Assembly (NCBI GenBank): GCA_022828145.1
Contig: JAJEJA010000073.1
Span: 124,001-188,000 of the forward strand
Origin: Candidatus Poribacteria bacterium
GTDB taxonomy: Bacteria > Poribacteria > WGA-4E > WGA-3G
Direction: 5' to 3'
DNA length: 64,000 nt
Shown: positions 42,832 to 52,129 of the stretch, one piece after another
How the letters are laid out: each line of letters starts with the position of its first letter
Position numbering within the stretch: position 1 is the first letter of the stretch
Translations under genes and position numbers: made by a program
Notes under the pieces: generated by a model
Told to the model about the DNA's origin: nothing
What the model saw: the letters and a program-made list of their open reading frames with translations, nothing else
The model's database searches: none

Positions 42832-44439
42832 TTGAAGAGATTTTGGATAATTATAATCACTATCGCAATTATTACCGTTATCATACTGTTTCGTGTAATG
42901 AAACCTGAACAAATAGAAACAATACCTGAAGAGGTAGATATTGGATCAAAACCTGTTGAAATCGTTAAAGCAATGCGGGATGAAATCCGCTCAGAACTCA
43001 AGCTATCTGGAACAATTGAAGCCGAATCCCGTGTTAACATAATACCTAAAATCTCTGGTAGAATTATCTCTATTGCCGTTTCTGAAGGGGACCGTGTAGA
43101 AAAAGGTGATACCCTCGCTGTTGTTGAACATGAGGAATTAGACCTCGCTGTGCAACAAGCACAAGCAACATTAGCAGCAGCAGAAACAGGATACTCGCAA
43201 GCAAAGCAACTCGCTAAAGTACGTGTACTCTCACAAGTGGCACAAGCAAAGGCACAGTTGGATGCCGCTGAAGCGTCACTTCAACAAGTAAAAGAGCTCG
43301 CAGAATTCCGCACTGTCACACAGATTGAACAAGCGAAAGCAGGATTAACATCGCTTGAGGCGAATCTTGAGAAGATTAAAACCGGCGCAAGGGATGAAGA
43401 TAGACGACAAGCGAAAGCAGCTTTAAATCAAGCTGAAGCAAACCTTGCAAATGCTAAGAACAACTATTCTCGATCAGAACACCTCTTCAAAAATGGTGCT
43501 ATTAGTCAACAATCGTTGGATAATAGCAAAACGCAGTTTGATGTTGTAATGGCTCAATATAGTATTGCTTCGGAGCAGGTACAACTGATTGAGAACGGAT
43601 CCCGTGAAGAAGATATTCTGGCGATGCAAGCACAAGTAGAACAAGCCAGAGCCGCACTTAAACTTGCAGAATTACAGGCACAAACAAAAACCTGGGAAAA
43701 AGATATCGCCTTCGCTGCATCCCAAGTTGATGCAGCAAAAGCTGGACTGACGACCGCACAAGCTTTACAGAACGCCAAAAGTTGGGAAGCTGAAATAATT
43801 ACTGCAAATACAGCTAAAAAACAAGCCGGTATTGCACTTAAACTTGCACAGAAAAAACTTAAAGATGCTACAATCATCACACCTATTGATGGAATCGTCT
43901 CTCAAAGACACTTAGACTTGGGTGGAATGGCTGTTCCAACTGCACCTCTGTTTCAGATAGTAGATATTGAAATAGTTAACGCAAAGGTTGATGTTATTGA
44001 GTCACAATTAAGTCAGATATCCCTCAATCAGCAAACGGAGATTGTCGTTGAAGGAATCAACAAACCAATTTCAGGAGTAATATCCTATATCAGTCCAACA
44101 TTGCAACCGATACAACGGACGGCAGATGTTGAAATCAGAATTGATAATGCTGAAGGACTCCTAAAACCCGGCATGTTTGCAAAAGTTAATATACCTGTCA
44201 AAGTTCATACTGATGCCATTCTTGTTCCGCGTGTCTCTTTGATTGAAGATGAAACGACGAAAAAACAGAATGTCTTTGTTGTAGAAGCTGGCGTGAGTCA
44301 ACGAAAACCTGTAGAAGTTGGTCTCGCTCAGAATGGATTAGTTGAGATAGTGAATGGATTAGACGAGGGGGAATCTGTGGTCGTCGCTGGACAACATTCC
44401 CTTAAAGTAGGAGAAAACGTCACTGTTGTTGATCCTTGA
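42832..44439 (+). CDS. HlyD/RND-type membrane fusion (adaptor) protein
   Basis: 535 aa, starting at TTG with AAGGAG 10 bp upstream. One N-terminal TM (WIIIITIAIITVIILF) anchors it. Domain order is: membrane-proximal beta and lipoyl segment (SGRIISIAVSEGDRVEKGDTLAVVE), a long coiled-coil hairpin rich in QA/AK repeats (about 110-340, unusually long), the second lipoyl half (KDATIITPIDGIVSQRHLDLGG), and barrel and C-terminal domains (GMFAKVNIPVKVHTDA). It bridges TolC and an inner-membrane transporter across the periplasm. No transporter gene is adjacent. Confidence 0.88.
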   Translation: MKRFWIIIITIAIITVIILFRVMKPEQIETIPEEVDIGSKPVEIVKAMRDEIRSELKLSGTIEAESRVNIIPKISGRIISIAVSEGDRVEKGDTLAVVEHEELDLAVQQAQATLAAAETGYSQAKQLAKVRVLSQVAQAKAQLDAAEASLQQVKELAEFRTVTQIEQAKAGLTSLEANLEKIKTGARDEDRRQAKAALNQAEANLANAKNNYSRSEHLFKNGAISQQSLDNSKTQFDVVMAQYSIASEQVQLIENGSREEDILAMQAQVEQARAALKLAELQAQTKTWEKDIAFAASQVDAAKAGLTTAQALQNAKSWEAEIITANTAKKQAGIALKLAQKKLKDATIITPIDGIVSQRHLDLGGMAVPTAPLFQIVDIEIVNAKVDVIESQLSQISLNQQTEIVVEGINKPISGVISYISPTLQPIQRTADVEIRIDNAEGLLKPGMFAKVNIPVKVHTDAILVPRVSLIEDETTKKQNVFVVEAGVSQRKPVEVGLAQNGLVEIVNGLDEGESVVVAGQHSLKVGENVTVVDP

Positions 44440-44510
44440 ATTAGGGTGAAGTGTTCAGCACCGCGTTATCTACTCTTACCTACGCTATTACTGAAGAAAT
44501 GGGATAAACA

Positions 44511-45977
44511 ATGAAAGTTGAACAACTTCACGGTCCTTCACAGAAAACATTACAAGTTGTTGAGCTAGAATATCTCTTACAATGCGACTCTCCTGAAGTG
44601 TTCTCTCAGAACGGATTCAAAAAAGAGGGGAAGATAATCGTCGCACGCGCTCCCGCAAGGCTCGACATAATGGGAGGTATTGCCGACTATTGCGGTGCTA
44701 ACGTCTTTCAGATGACACTCAACCGTGCTGCCGCCGCTGCTATTCAACCAAGAAACGATAAAAAACTATTAGCTCTTACAATTCAAGATGAAAAACTATT
44801 AGAACCCAGTATACAGATGTCGCTTGATGACTTCTATGAAGATGATAAACTTAAGTCTTATACTAACGTCCGAAAAATGATGTCAACAAAAGAGAATTCA
44901 GCCTGGATCGGATATGTATTCGGTTGTTTTTTTGCTCTGCTAAAGGAAGAAAAAGTTGAAAAATTCCCACACGGTGCTGTCATAGTTATTAAAAGTGATA
45001 TTCCGATGGGAGCTGGTATCGCTTCATCCGCAGCAATTGAAGTGGCAACATTAAGCGTAATCAACCAACAATATCGCTTGGGTCTAAAACCAATTGAAAT
45101 TGCAAGATTAGGACAGATCGTTGAAAACCGTGTAGTCGGTGCTCCATGTGGAATTATGGATCAGGTGACAGCAACATTAGGGGAAAAGAATAAAATACTA
45201 TCTCTCTTGTGTCAACCTGATAAAATACTGGAATATGTCGACTGTCCAACCAATGTCTCATTTATAGGTATACACCCCAAAGTTCACCGCAGCACGAAGA
45301 GCAGTGCTTATATAGATGCAAGAACTGCAGCATTTATGGGACTGACGATACTCAAGCAAGAACTGGCATGGGATAAGTTAGATACAAACTATTTATGCAA
45401 CCTGACGGTAGAGGAATATGAAGAAAGGTGTATCCCTCTTCTACCACAAAAAGTTCACGGATGTAAATTCATCGAAAAATATGGTCAATCTGTAGATACT
45501 GTGACGAAGGTAAAACCTGACAAGATTTATAACGTTCGTAACTGCGTAAATCATCCTGTTTATGAGAATGCGCGGGTTAAGCAATTCATTGATGCGATCA
45601 AAAATGTTCAGGCATATCCCGAACACGCGCACCGTTATCTTACTGAAGCGGGAAGACTTATGTATGAATCAAATGCAAGTTATCGTGACCGTGCCGGACT
45701 CGGTTGTCCTGAGATTGATGGTATTGTCAATATTGCACAAAAAATCGGGCCACAGGGAGGCATATACGGTGCAAAGATTACCGGCGGAGGGGGTGGTGGT
45801 ACCGCCGCACTCCTCTGCTATGGAGATGTTTCCGCATCTTTGACACAGATTCTATCCGCATATAAATTGGCATGGGGTATTCGGACGGTGACATTCAAGG
45901 GATCCAGTGCAGGCGCAAATGAATTTGGACATATTGTTTGGGAATTAGCAGAAAATGAACCCTTAACGCATTTCTAA
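44511..45977 (+). CDS. GHMP-family sugar kinase (galactokinase/arabinokinase-like)
   Basis: 488 aa. GHMP motif 1 is APARLDIMGGIADYCGANVF (sugar recognition), motif 2 IPMGAGIASSAAIEVATL (ATP phosphate loop) and motif 3 GAKITGGGGGGTAALLCYG. The order and the Asp in GIADYCG match galactokinase and L-arabinokinase types. The sugar is unknown. The 30-40 residues before motif 1 are extra. It is alone on its strand with no obvious operon partner, about 70 bp after the adaptor gene. Confidence 0.85.
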   Translation: MKVEQLHGPSQKTLQVVELEYLLQCDSPEVFSQNGFKKEGKIIVARAPARLDIMGGIADYCGANVFQMTLNRAAAAAIQPRNDKKLLALTIQDEKLLEPSIQMSLDDFYEDDKLKSYTNVRKMMSTKENSAWIGYVFGCFFALLKEEKVEKFPHGAVIVIKSDIPMGAGIASSAAIEVATLSVINQQYRLGLKPIEIARLGQIVENRVVGAPCGIMDQVTATLGEKNKILSLLCQPDKILEYVDCPTNVSFIGIHPKVHRSTKSSAYIDARTAAFMGLTILKQELAWDKLDTNYLCNLTVEEYEERCIPLLPQKVHGCKFIEKYGQSVDTVTKVKPDKIYNVRNCVNHPVYENARVKQFIDAIKNVQAYPEHAHRYLTEAGRLMYESNASYRDRAGLGCPEIDGIVNIAQKIGPQGGIYGAKITGGGGGGTAALLCYGDVSASLTQILSAYKLAWGIRTVTFKGSSAGANEFGHIVWELAENEPLTHF

Positions 45978-45998
45978 ATCTAACGTGAGTTTGATAAA

Positions 45999-46056
45999 TG
46001 TAGCGCAAACTTTCCAGTTTGCGAAGATGTGCCACAAACTGAAAGTTTGTGCTACA
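45999..46056. repeat. Double-hairpin palindromic element
   Basis: Two hairpins, CGCAAACT-ttcc-AGTTTGCG (46004-46023) and CACAAACT-gaa-AGTTTGTG (46033-46051), are framed by TGTAGC (45999-46004) and GCTACA (46051-46056). The whole can also pair end to end as one cruciform. It is a REP-like element just after the GHMP kinase stop and could act as a transcription attenuator. Confidence 0.7.
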
Positions 46057-46099
46057 ATAAAACTGCCACATCTCAATAACTGAAGGGCAGAATGACTGT

Positions 46100-48073
46100 A
46101 TGGACTCATCAACAACACACCTCCAAAACAGAAACGAAAAACGGAATTTCGGTGTTACATGGCGTGCAATTCTCATCGCAATGCTGTTGATACCTCCTAA
46201 TGTCTTTTGGGTAATAGAGGTAGAGTGTGTCTGGCACTCCGGACATCCTACCACTATCTCGCTCTTCTGGAATGTCGTCCTAAACATATTCTTCCTCATC
46301 CTATTCAACCTTATCCTCAAACGGGTCGCTCCAAAATCTGCATTGACCCAAGGTGAGATGATCACTATCTATGCAATGTTGTCTATTGCATCTGGATTAG
46401 CAGGACATGATGCCTTGGCGTTGACAATTCCAGCACTCCCACACGCCTTCTGGTTCGCGACAATAGAAAACGATTGGGCAGGGACATTTCATAGTTATAT
46501 CCCACAACATCTCGTTGTTGCAGATAAAGACCTAATAAGAGGATTCTATGAAGGTGACACGCCATTCTACAACGCAGAAATAGGTGGTGCATGGATTATG
46601 CCGACATTATGGTGGACATCCTTCATACTCGCTCTGGGGGCAATCATGATCTGTCTGAACGTACTCATTCGCAAGCAATGGACAGAAAATGAAAAACTGG
46701 CATATCCAATCATACAACTACCGATGGCTATTACCGAGGGGGGCGGCAGAGCACAACTCTTCAAAAATAGACTGCTATGGTACGGCTTCATTATCGCTGC
46801 TTTAGCAAATATATGGCATGGACTTGCACACTTCTTCCCCGTACTACCAGATTTCAGCGTCCGACACAACGCACGAAATTGGGGAGCTTTCTTCACTGAA
46901 AAACCGTGGAACGCTGTCGGAAATATACCCGTACCCTTATACCCGTTTGTTATCGGTTTAGGATTCCTTTTACCGCTCGATTTATCCTTCTCCTTATGGT
47001 TCTTCTACCTTTTTGAGAAAATGCAACGGGTCTTCGGTAGTGCCTTAGGAATTCCTTCACCATTTCCCTATGGAAGCGAACAATCTATCGGTGGGTGGAT
47101 GGCAATTTTCGTCATCGCTATACTTGTAACACGCAGACATATCGTGAAAGTGGGACGTACTATACTCGGCTTATCTGGTGGCATCGATGATTCTGCTGAA
47201 CCGATACGATATCGGTCAGCGTTTCTCATCATAATTGGCGCAAGCCTGTTTATCATCTGGTTCTGTCTTAAAGCAGGTATGACACTCCCGATAATACTCC
47301 CATTCTTCGCTTTCTTTTATGCAATCTCTATCGGAATTACGCGCGTCCGAGCAGAGCTCGGGCCACCGGCACACGAGATGGCTGGGATGTGTAATGCTCA
47401 ACAATTTTTAGTGAATATTTTAGGCACGAGACGCATCGGACCTAATAACCTTACTGTCTTTCCATATTTTTGGTTCTTTAGTGGACGTGGTTATCGTGAA
47501 CACATCATGCCACATCAACTTGAAGCATTCAAAATGGCTGAACGCGCTAACATGAATACAAAAAGACTCGTGTTAGCAATGCTAATTGCCGTAATACTCG
47601 GATCACTATCAGCATTTTGGGCAACGTTTAGCGAGCTATACCGTCTTGGCGGGGCAGTCACAGGAGCAGGCGGTGGAATTGGCCCTTCAGTAGGACATAT
47701 CGGTCAGTTCAATTGGCTATCCGGATTGTTCACCTTTCCTCGCGATCCAAATGTACCTGCAATGAGTTTCATGGCAGGCGGAATGGGATTTACATTCCTA
47801 CTGATGTTTATGCGGATGCGGTTCATCTGGTGGCCCCTACATCCAGCAGGTTATCCGATCTCTATGACCTTTGGCGTCGGGTATTTCTGGAGTTGTCTCG
47901 TTATTAGTACATTTCTAAAGTGGATCGCTCTACGATTTGGGGGTCCAAAAACATATAGAAGAATGATCTTCTTCTTCTTTGGCGTAATACTCGGTGAATA
48001 CTGTGTAGGGGCGTTCTGGAGCGTTCTCAGCGTCATCATCCGAGCACCCATATACGACTTTGCACCAGGATAA
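46100..48073 (+). CDS. Large polytopic membrane protein (DUF6785/6784-like)
   Basis: 657 aa with roughly 13-14 hydrophobic segments spread along the chain (for example AILIAMLLIPPNVFWVI, ILFNLILKRV, TLWWTSFILALGAIMICLNV, FLIIIGASLFIIWFCL). It has conserved-looking loop motifs GYREHIMPHQLEAFKMAERANM and GPSVGHIGQFNWLSG. I recall similar proteins in Planctomycetes-type genomes under DUF6785/DUF6784 names. A transport function is likely from topology but the substrate is unknown. Start ATG 46100 has no strong ribosome-binding site. It is followed 5 bp later by a PorV-like gene. Confidence 0.6.
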   Translation: MDSSTTHLQNRNEKRNFGVTWRAILIAMLLIPPNVFWVIEVECVWHSGHPTTISLFWNVVLNIFFLILFNLILKRVAPKSALTQGEMITIYAMLSIASGLAGHDALALTIPALPHAFWFATIENDWAGTFHSYIPQHLVVADKDLIRGFYEGDTPFYNAEIGGAWIMPTLWWTSFILALGAIMICLNVLIRKQWTENEKLAYPIIQLPMAITEGGGRAQLFKNRLLWYGFIIAALANIWHGLAHFFPVLPDFSVRHNARNWGAFFTEKPWNAVGNIPVPLYPFVIGLGFLLPLDLSFSLWFFYLFEKMQRVFGSALGIPSPFPYGSEQSIGGWMAIFVIAILVTRRHIVKVGRTILGLSGGIDDSAEPIRYRSAFLIIIGASLFIIWFCLKAGMTLPIILPFFAFFYAISIGITRVRAELGPPAHEMAGMCNAQQFLVNILGTRRIGPNNLTVFPYFWFFSGRGYREHIMPHQLEAFKMAERANMNTKRLVLAMLIAVILGSLSAFWATFSELYRLGGAVTGAGGGIGPSVGHIGQFNWLSGLFTFPRDPNVPAMSFMAGGMGFTFLLMFMRMRFIWWPLHPAGYPISMTFGVGYFWSCLVISTFLKWIALRFGGPKTYRRMIFFFFGVILGEYCVGAFWSVLSVIIRAPIYDFAPG

Positions 48074-48078
48074 AAAAC

Positions 48079-49137
48079 ATGAAACAATCAGTATATACTA
48101 TCGTAATCATCACACTCATTCTTCTTACCTCTTCGCCATCTCAAGCTGCTGATGAAGGGGCACACGTCGCAGAATTCCTCAGTCATGGTGTAGGGGCAAG
48201 AGCTCTCGGCATGGGAAGCGCATTCGTAGCAATCGCAAATGATGCTACAGCAACCTACTGGAACCCCGCAGGATTAGCAAAGATAAACAAAAACGGATTT
48301 TCAACCATGTATTCCGACACTTTTAGAACAGGTGAAGGGAGTTTCCTTAGTCAAGGGTTAGTTAGCTACAATTTCGTCAATTATATACACCAAATTCAAG
48401 GAATCGGAAGCCTGGGAATCAGCTGGATTCGACAAGGAATCGATGATATACCACGAACAACTTTTATTGACGTGGATAACAACGGAATGTTGGGTGATTT
48501 TCATGACCTAAATGGGAACGGTATTAAAGACGAAGGTGAACACTACATTGATACACCAACAGTCGCAGAATACTTCAGCAATTCAGACAATGCACTGCTA
48601 ATATCTTATGCACGCGAAATACATTCACTGATTTCAATCGGTGGAAATATTAAACTCATCAGTCAATCTATTTATGAAAACAGCGGAAGAGGATTCGGGA
48701 TAGACATCGGATGCCTACTGACACCTTATAAAGGGTTTCAAATAGGTGCACTTCTACTCGACGCAACCGGCACACAGATCCGTTGGGATACGTCTGATAG
48801 ACCAACCTTTACACGTGGAAGAAGGTTCAGATGTGGTGCAGCATATCAATTCACATTTCCCAGCTTCGGGAAGGGATGTATTGATATTGACTTTGAAACC
48901 GACCAAACGGATTTAGAGGAGGGAACAGATTCAAATGCAGGTGTACTCATCAGAACAGGTGCTGAATACCTGCTGTTTGACATACTTGCATTACGTTGTG
49001 GATGGAACGGACACGGATTCGCAGCTGGAACCGGTCTGCAATTGAACCTGAAGTCTATCACATTTTTTGTAGATTACGCATTTAATACACACACCCTCGG
49101 TGCATCCCAAAGGATTTCTGTTTCCGGACAGTTTTAA
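48079..49137 (+). CDS. PorV/PorQ-family outer membrane beta-barrel protein
   Basis: 352 aa with signal peptide (TIVIITLILLTSSPSQA). The family hallmark FLSHGVGARALGMGSAFVAIANDATATYWNPAGLA occurs immediately after cleavage, followed by alternating amphipathic strands and a C-terminal aromatic/strand ending ISVSGQF. Related PorV/PorQ proteins are FadL-like barrels used in type IX secretion or in general outer-membrane transport. No other type IX component is seen here. An insert with a Ca-binding-like DVDNNGMLGDFHDLNGNG stretch (two EF-like loops) lies at ~135-150. Confidence 0.8.
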   Translation: MKQSVYTIVIITLILLTSSPSQAADEGAHVAEFLSHGVGARALGMGSAFVAIANDATATYWNPAGLAKINKNGFSTMYSDTFRTGEGSFLSQGLVSYNFVNYIHQIQGIGSLGISWIRQGIDDIPRTTFIDVDNNGMLGDFHDLNGNGIKDEGEHYIDTPTVAEYFSNSDNALLISYAREIHSLISIGGNIKLISQSIYENSGRGFGIDIGCLLTPYKGFQIGALLLDATGTQIRWDTSDRPTFTRGRRFRCGAAYQFTFPSFGKGCIDIDFETDQTDLEEGTDSNAGVLIRTGAEYLLFDILALRCGWNGHGFAAGTGLQLNLKSITFFVDYAFNTHTLGASQRISVSGQF

Positions 49138-49158
49138 TTTTGGGATTTACTATGCTCT

Positions 49159-49193
49159 TAATAGTAGTAGGCACTCTCCGAGTGCCGTCTCTT
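49159..49193. repeat. Inverted copy of the GGCACTC palindromic repeat
   Basis: Reads TAATAGTAGTAGGCACTCTCCGAGTGCCGTCTCTTA, the reverse complement of the units at 42720. It lies just downstream of the PorV-like gene. Confidence 0.8.
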
Positions 49194-49271
49194 ATGAAAA
49201 TAGATGCCTAAAATACTACACACCTCATTATACTTCTTGACGAATCAAACAATTCTATGCTAACATATATC

Positions 49272-49300
49272 TTGACATCTGTACGGGTATTCAATAAAAA
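49272..49300 (+). promoter_or_regulatory. Possible promoter for the LamG pair
   Basis: TTGACA (49272-49277), 17-bp spacer, TAAAAA (49295-49300). The -10 is weak. About 40 bp before the first LamG start. Confidence 0.4.
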
Positions 49301-49341
49301 ACCTCAACAGCATAAATATACAATTGCTAAGGAGATAAATT

Positions 49342-50127
49342 ATGAAATTAATGAGCTTATGTTACCTGATCGCATTCATGGCACTTGGTGCTTTTTTAAC
49401 GACAAGTCATGCTGCTATCGATTTAAACAGTATCAGGGGTATGTGGCTTTTTGACGGAAACAGTGGCAACGTCGCTATCGATTCATCGGGAAATAAGAAT
49501 GATGGAACAATTCACGGCGCAAAACGCGTCAACGGTAAATTTGGTAAAGCACTCGAATTTGATGGAACTGATAACTGGGTCGAAGTACCACATTCAGATT
49601 CAGTTGCTTTTGAAAAAGGTGTATCATTTACAATTACAGTTCACTTCAAAGGCACCACAGTTGGAGGTTCACTTGTAGGTAAGAACTATGAAGACACTAC
49701 TGAAGCTAGACCTTGGTATCTGCTTTGGAATGGAGGATCTAACAATATAGTTTCCATATATCTACGGTCAAATGCAGGTCAAAATTCAAGAGCTGATGGC
49801 ACCTCTGAATTAGGTGATGATGAATGGCATTTTGTCGTTGCAAGAGCAGATGCACAGTCTAAAAAAGTATCAATATGGGTTGATGGAAAAATGGAAGCCG
49901 AAGCACCTATGGTCACTGATGATGGGTACGGTACAAGTGACGGGGTTTTACATTTTGGAAGACATTTTAACAGATATGCAGCGGGTATCATAGATGAAGT
50001 TGGTCTGTTCAGTATCGCTTTGAGTGAAGATGAAATGAACACCATCATGAATCACGGTTTAGAAGAAGCTACAGCTGTTGAACCGATAAACAAACTAACG
50101 TTAACTTGGGCAAATCTCAAACGTTAA
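49342..50127 (+). CDS. Exported LamG/concanavalin-type protein, copy 1
   Basis: 261 aa with signal peptide (YLIAFMALGAFLTTSHAA), then a LamG-type beta sandwich: IRGMWLFDGNSGNVAIDSSG, FGKALEFDGTDNWVEVPHS, EWHFVVARADAQSKKVSIWVDGK and AAGIIDEVGLFSIALSEDEM. It is a carbohydrate- or ligand-binding fold without visible catalytic residues. AGGAGA precedes the ATG. The adjacent gene is a close paralog, so this is a tandem duplication. Confidence 0.85.
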   Translation: MKLMSLCYLIAFMALGAFLTTSHAAIDLNSIRGMWLFDGNSGNVAIDSSGNKNDGTIHGAKRVNGKFGKALEFDGTDNWVEVPHSDSVAFEKGVSFTITVHFKGTTVGGSLVGKNYEDTTEARPWYLLWNGGSNNIVSIYLRSNAGQNSRADGTSELGDDEWHFVVARADAQSKKVSIWVDGKMEAEAPMVTDDGYGTSDGVLHFGRHFNRYAAGIIDEVGLFSIALSEDEMNTIMNHGLEEATAVEPINKLTLTWANLKR

Positions 50128-50154
50128 TAATTAGAATAAAAGGAGAAATCTATC

Positions 50155-50967
50155 GTGTATACATTTAATAAACTAACCTTTATAGGGATGATTCTTACTA
50201 CTCTAATCCTAACGTGCATACTTACAACTAATCCTGCAATAGCAGCGATCAATACTGAAAACATCACAGCACTATGGCTGTTTGATGAAGGTGAAGGTAC
50301 AACAGCAACCGATTCTTCAGGTAACGGAAACGATGGAACTATCCACGGCGCAACGTGGGTTGATGGCAAATTCGGACAAGCACTTGAATTCAACGGTACC
50401 GATAACTGGGTGGAAGTGCCTCATTCACAAACAGTCTCTTTTGAAGCTGGGACATCATTCTCACTTACCGTACATTTCAAAGGCACCACAGTTGGGGGAT
50501 CTCTCGCAGGCAAAAACTATGAGGATACATCCCAAGTCCTGCCCTGGTATATGCTTTGGAATGGCGGAGCAGACAACAAAGTGACATTCTTCCTGCGAAA
50601 TACCGCAAGTCAGAGCTTTAGACCCATAAGCACAACTGAAATCGGAGATAATGAATGGCACTTTATCGCTGGGGTAGCAGACGCAGACTCCGCAAAAGTT
50701 TCCTTATGGATAGATGGCGTAAAGGAAGCTGAAGTCGACTATGATACCGCAAGCGGATATGGAACGGGTGAAGGTGTCTTCCACATCGGACGGCATTTTA
50801 ACAGATATACCGCTGGAATTATAGATGAAGTTGTTTTATTTAACACAGCTTTAAGTGAAGCGGATTTACAGACGGTCATGAACGACGGACTCGCTGCACT
50901 TACCGCAGTTGAAGCTGAAGGAAAAATCGCTACAACTTGGGGTGACATAAAGAATCGCAGCAAATGA
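50155..50967 (+). CDS. Exported LamG/concanavalin-type protein, copy 2
   Basis: 270 aa from a GTG start with AGGAGA 6 bp upstream. Signal peptide (IGMILTTLILTCILTTNPAIA), then the same LamG sandwich as copy 1, sharing long identical stretches (HFKGTTVGGSL then GKNYEDT, LFDEGEG). The C-terminal WGDIKNRSK is a basic tail. Probably a surface or periplasmic ligand-binding protein. Confidence 0.85.
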   Translation: MYTFNKLTFIGMILTTLILTCILTTNPAIAAINTENITALWLFDEGEGTTATDSSGNGNDGTIHGATWVDGKFGQALEFNGTDNWVEVPHSQTVSFEAGTSFSLTVHFKGTTVGGSLAGKNYEDTSQVLPWYMLWNGGADNKVTFFLRNTASQSFRPISTTEIGDNEWHFIAGVADADSAKVSLWIDGVKEAEVDYDTASGYGTGEGVFHIGRHFNRYTAGIIDEVVLFNTALSEADLQTVMNDGLAALTAVEAEGKIATTWGDIKNRSK

Positions 50968-50999
50968 ATTAATCACGAAATTAGAGGAATAAAAATGCT

Positions 51000-52112
51000 A
51001 TGAAGTATTTACATCCATACCTTTTTTTAACACTGTTGCTTATAGGGGCAATCGGTTGTGGGGCAACAGAAGACCCTGATGGTGGTATTGAAGTGCCCGT
51101 TGATGAAACAAGAACCTCTTCAGGTACTATCCAAGGTGAAGTTCAGGTTATTGACGGTGTATCAATTCAGGTGCGTCTATTGAAAGAAGGACAGCTCATT
51201 TCTCAGACAGTTGCAGATGGGAGTTTTCAATTTGATAATGTCGAAGATGGTGATTATATTCTACAGATCACGGCAAAAGGGTATGAAACAGAAGAAAGGA
51301 ATGTTACGCTTGCGGACGGGAAACTCTCTGAAATATCAAAAATAGAACTCACCAAATTAGCTGAACCTGTATCGCATCTATCAGGAGTGCTAACTGATTC
51401 AGAAACCGGTAATCCACTATCTGGTATTCTTGTCAAACTTATGGCGAAATCAGGCGAAATATACGAAGCAATGTCTTCTCAGTTAGGTGTATACACTTTT
51501 GAGAACTTGCCTGTAAATGTACCGTTTACCATGAACGTATTATATTACGGTTTTGAGAAACAGAATCTTGAAGTGAACGCAATCTCACCCAACCAGACAG
51601 CTGAATTGGATGTAGATCTCATCGCAATACCTGATACAGTCGTATTAGGTCCAAGTGAAGGATTAGGCGTCGGGAGTAAAGCACCCGATTTTGAGCTGCC
51701 TGATAGCAATAACCAAACACATGCACTTTCACAAACTCTCACAAGTAAAAACATCGTGATTGTTTTTTATAGAGGTGCATTCTGACCCTTCTGCAGATCG
51801 CAACTCGGTGAGTTGCAAGACTATTATGATAGGATTAAAGCTACAGGTGCTGAGCTGATTGCTATTAGTTCTGATAACGTCAATACGTCTAAGTCGACCG
51901 TTCAAGATCAAGGTCTTACCTATCCCGTTTTGGCAGATTCTGCATTGGATGTTATAAATGCTTACAATGTGGTTGATCTCGGTAATAAATGGTTGGCACG
52001 AGCATCAAGTTTCATCATAACGATGGATGGAAAGATCGCATGGGTCTCACTTGCTGAATGGGATCAACGCACCCCCACAGATGAAATACTCGCTGCATTA
52101 AGGGAACTCTAA
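51000..52112 (+). CDS. Lipoprotein peroxiredoxin-like selenoprotein 1 (in-frame UGA as Sec)
   Basis: Read through one in-frame TGA (51783-51785) the frame gives 370 aa. Order: lipoprotein signal (LLIGAIGC lipobox), two CnaB/carboxypeptidase-regulatory-like beta domains (about 35-115 and 120-200), then an AhpC/TSA-type thioredoxin fold from APDFELPDSNNQTHAL. The TGA falls at residue 262 in FYRGAF-U-PFCRSQLGELQ, exactly where this family has the active-site Cys of CxxC. The result is UxxC, with Cys at 265. The same TGA occurs in the next gene, and a 17-nt hairpin starts 14 nt after the TGA. Without selenocysteine the protein would be a useless truncation. Confidence 0.8.
51800..51816 (+). promoter_or_regulatory. 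SECIS-like hairpin of selenoprotein 1
   Basis: GCAACTC-GGT-GAGTTGC, 7-bp perfect stem with G-rich loop, starting 14 nt after the UGA with its loop beginning 21 nt after it. Bacterial SECIS elements sit just downstream of the UGA inside the coding region, with G in the apical loop. The paralog has the identical 17 nt at the identical distance. Confidence 0.65.
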
Positions 52113-52129
52113 TCAGGAGAATGTTGACC

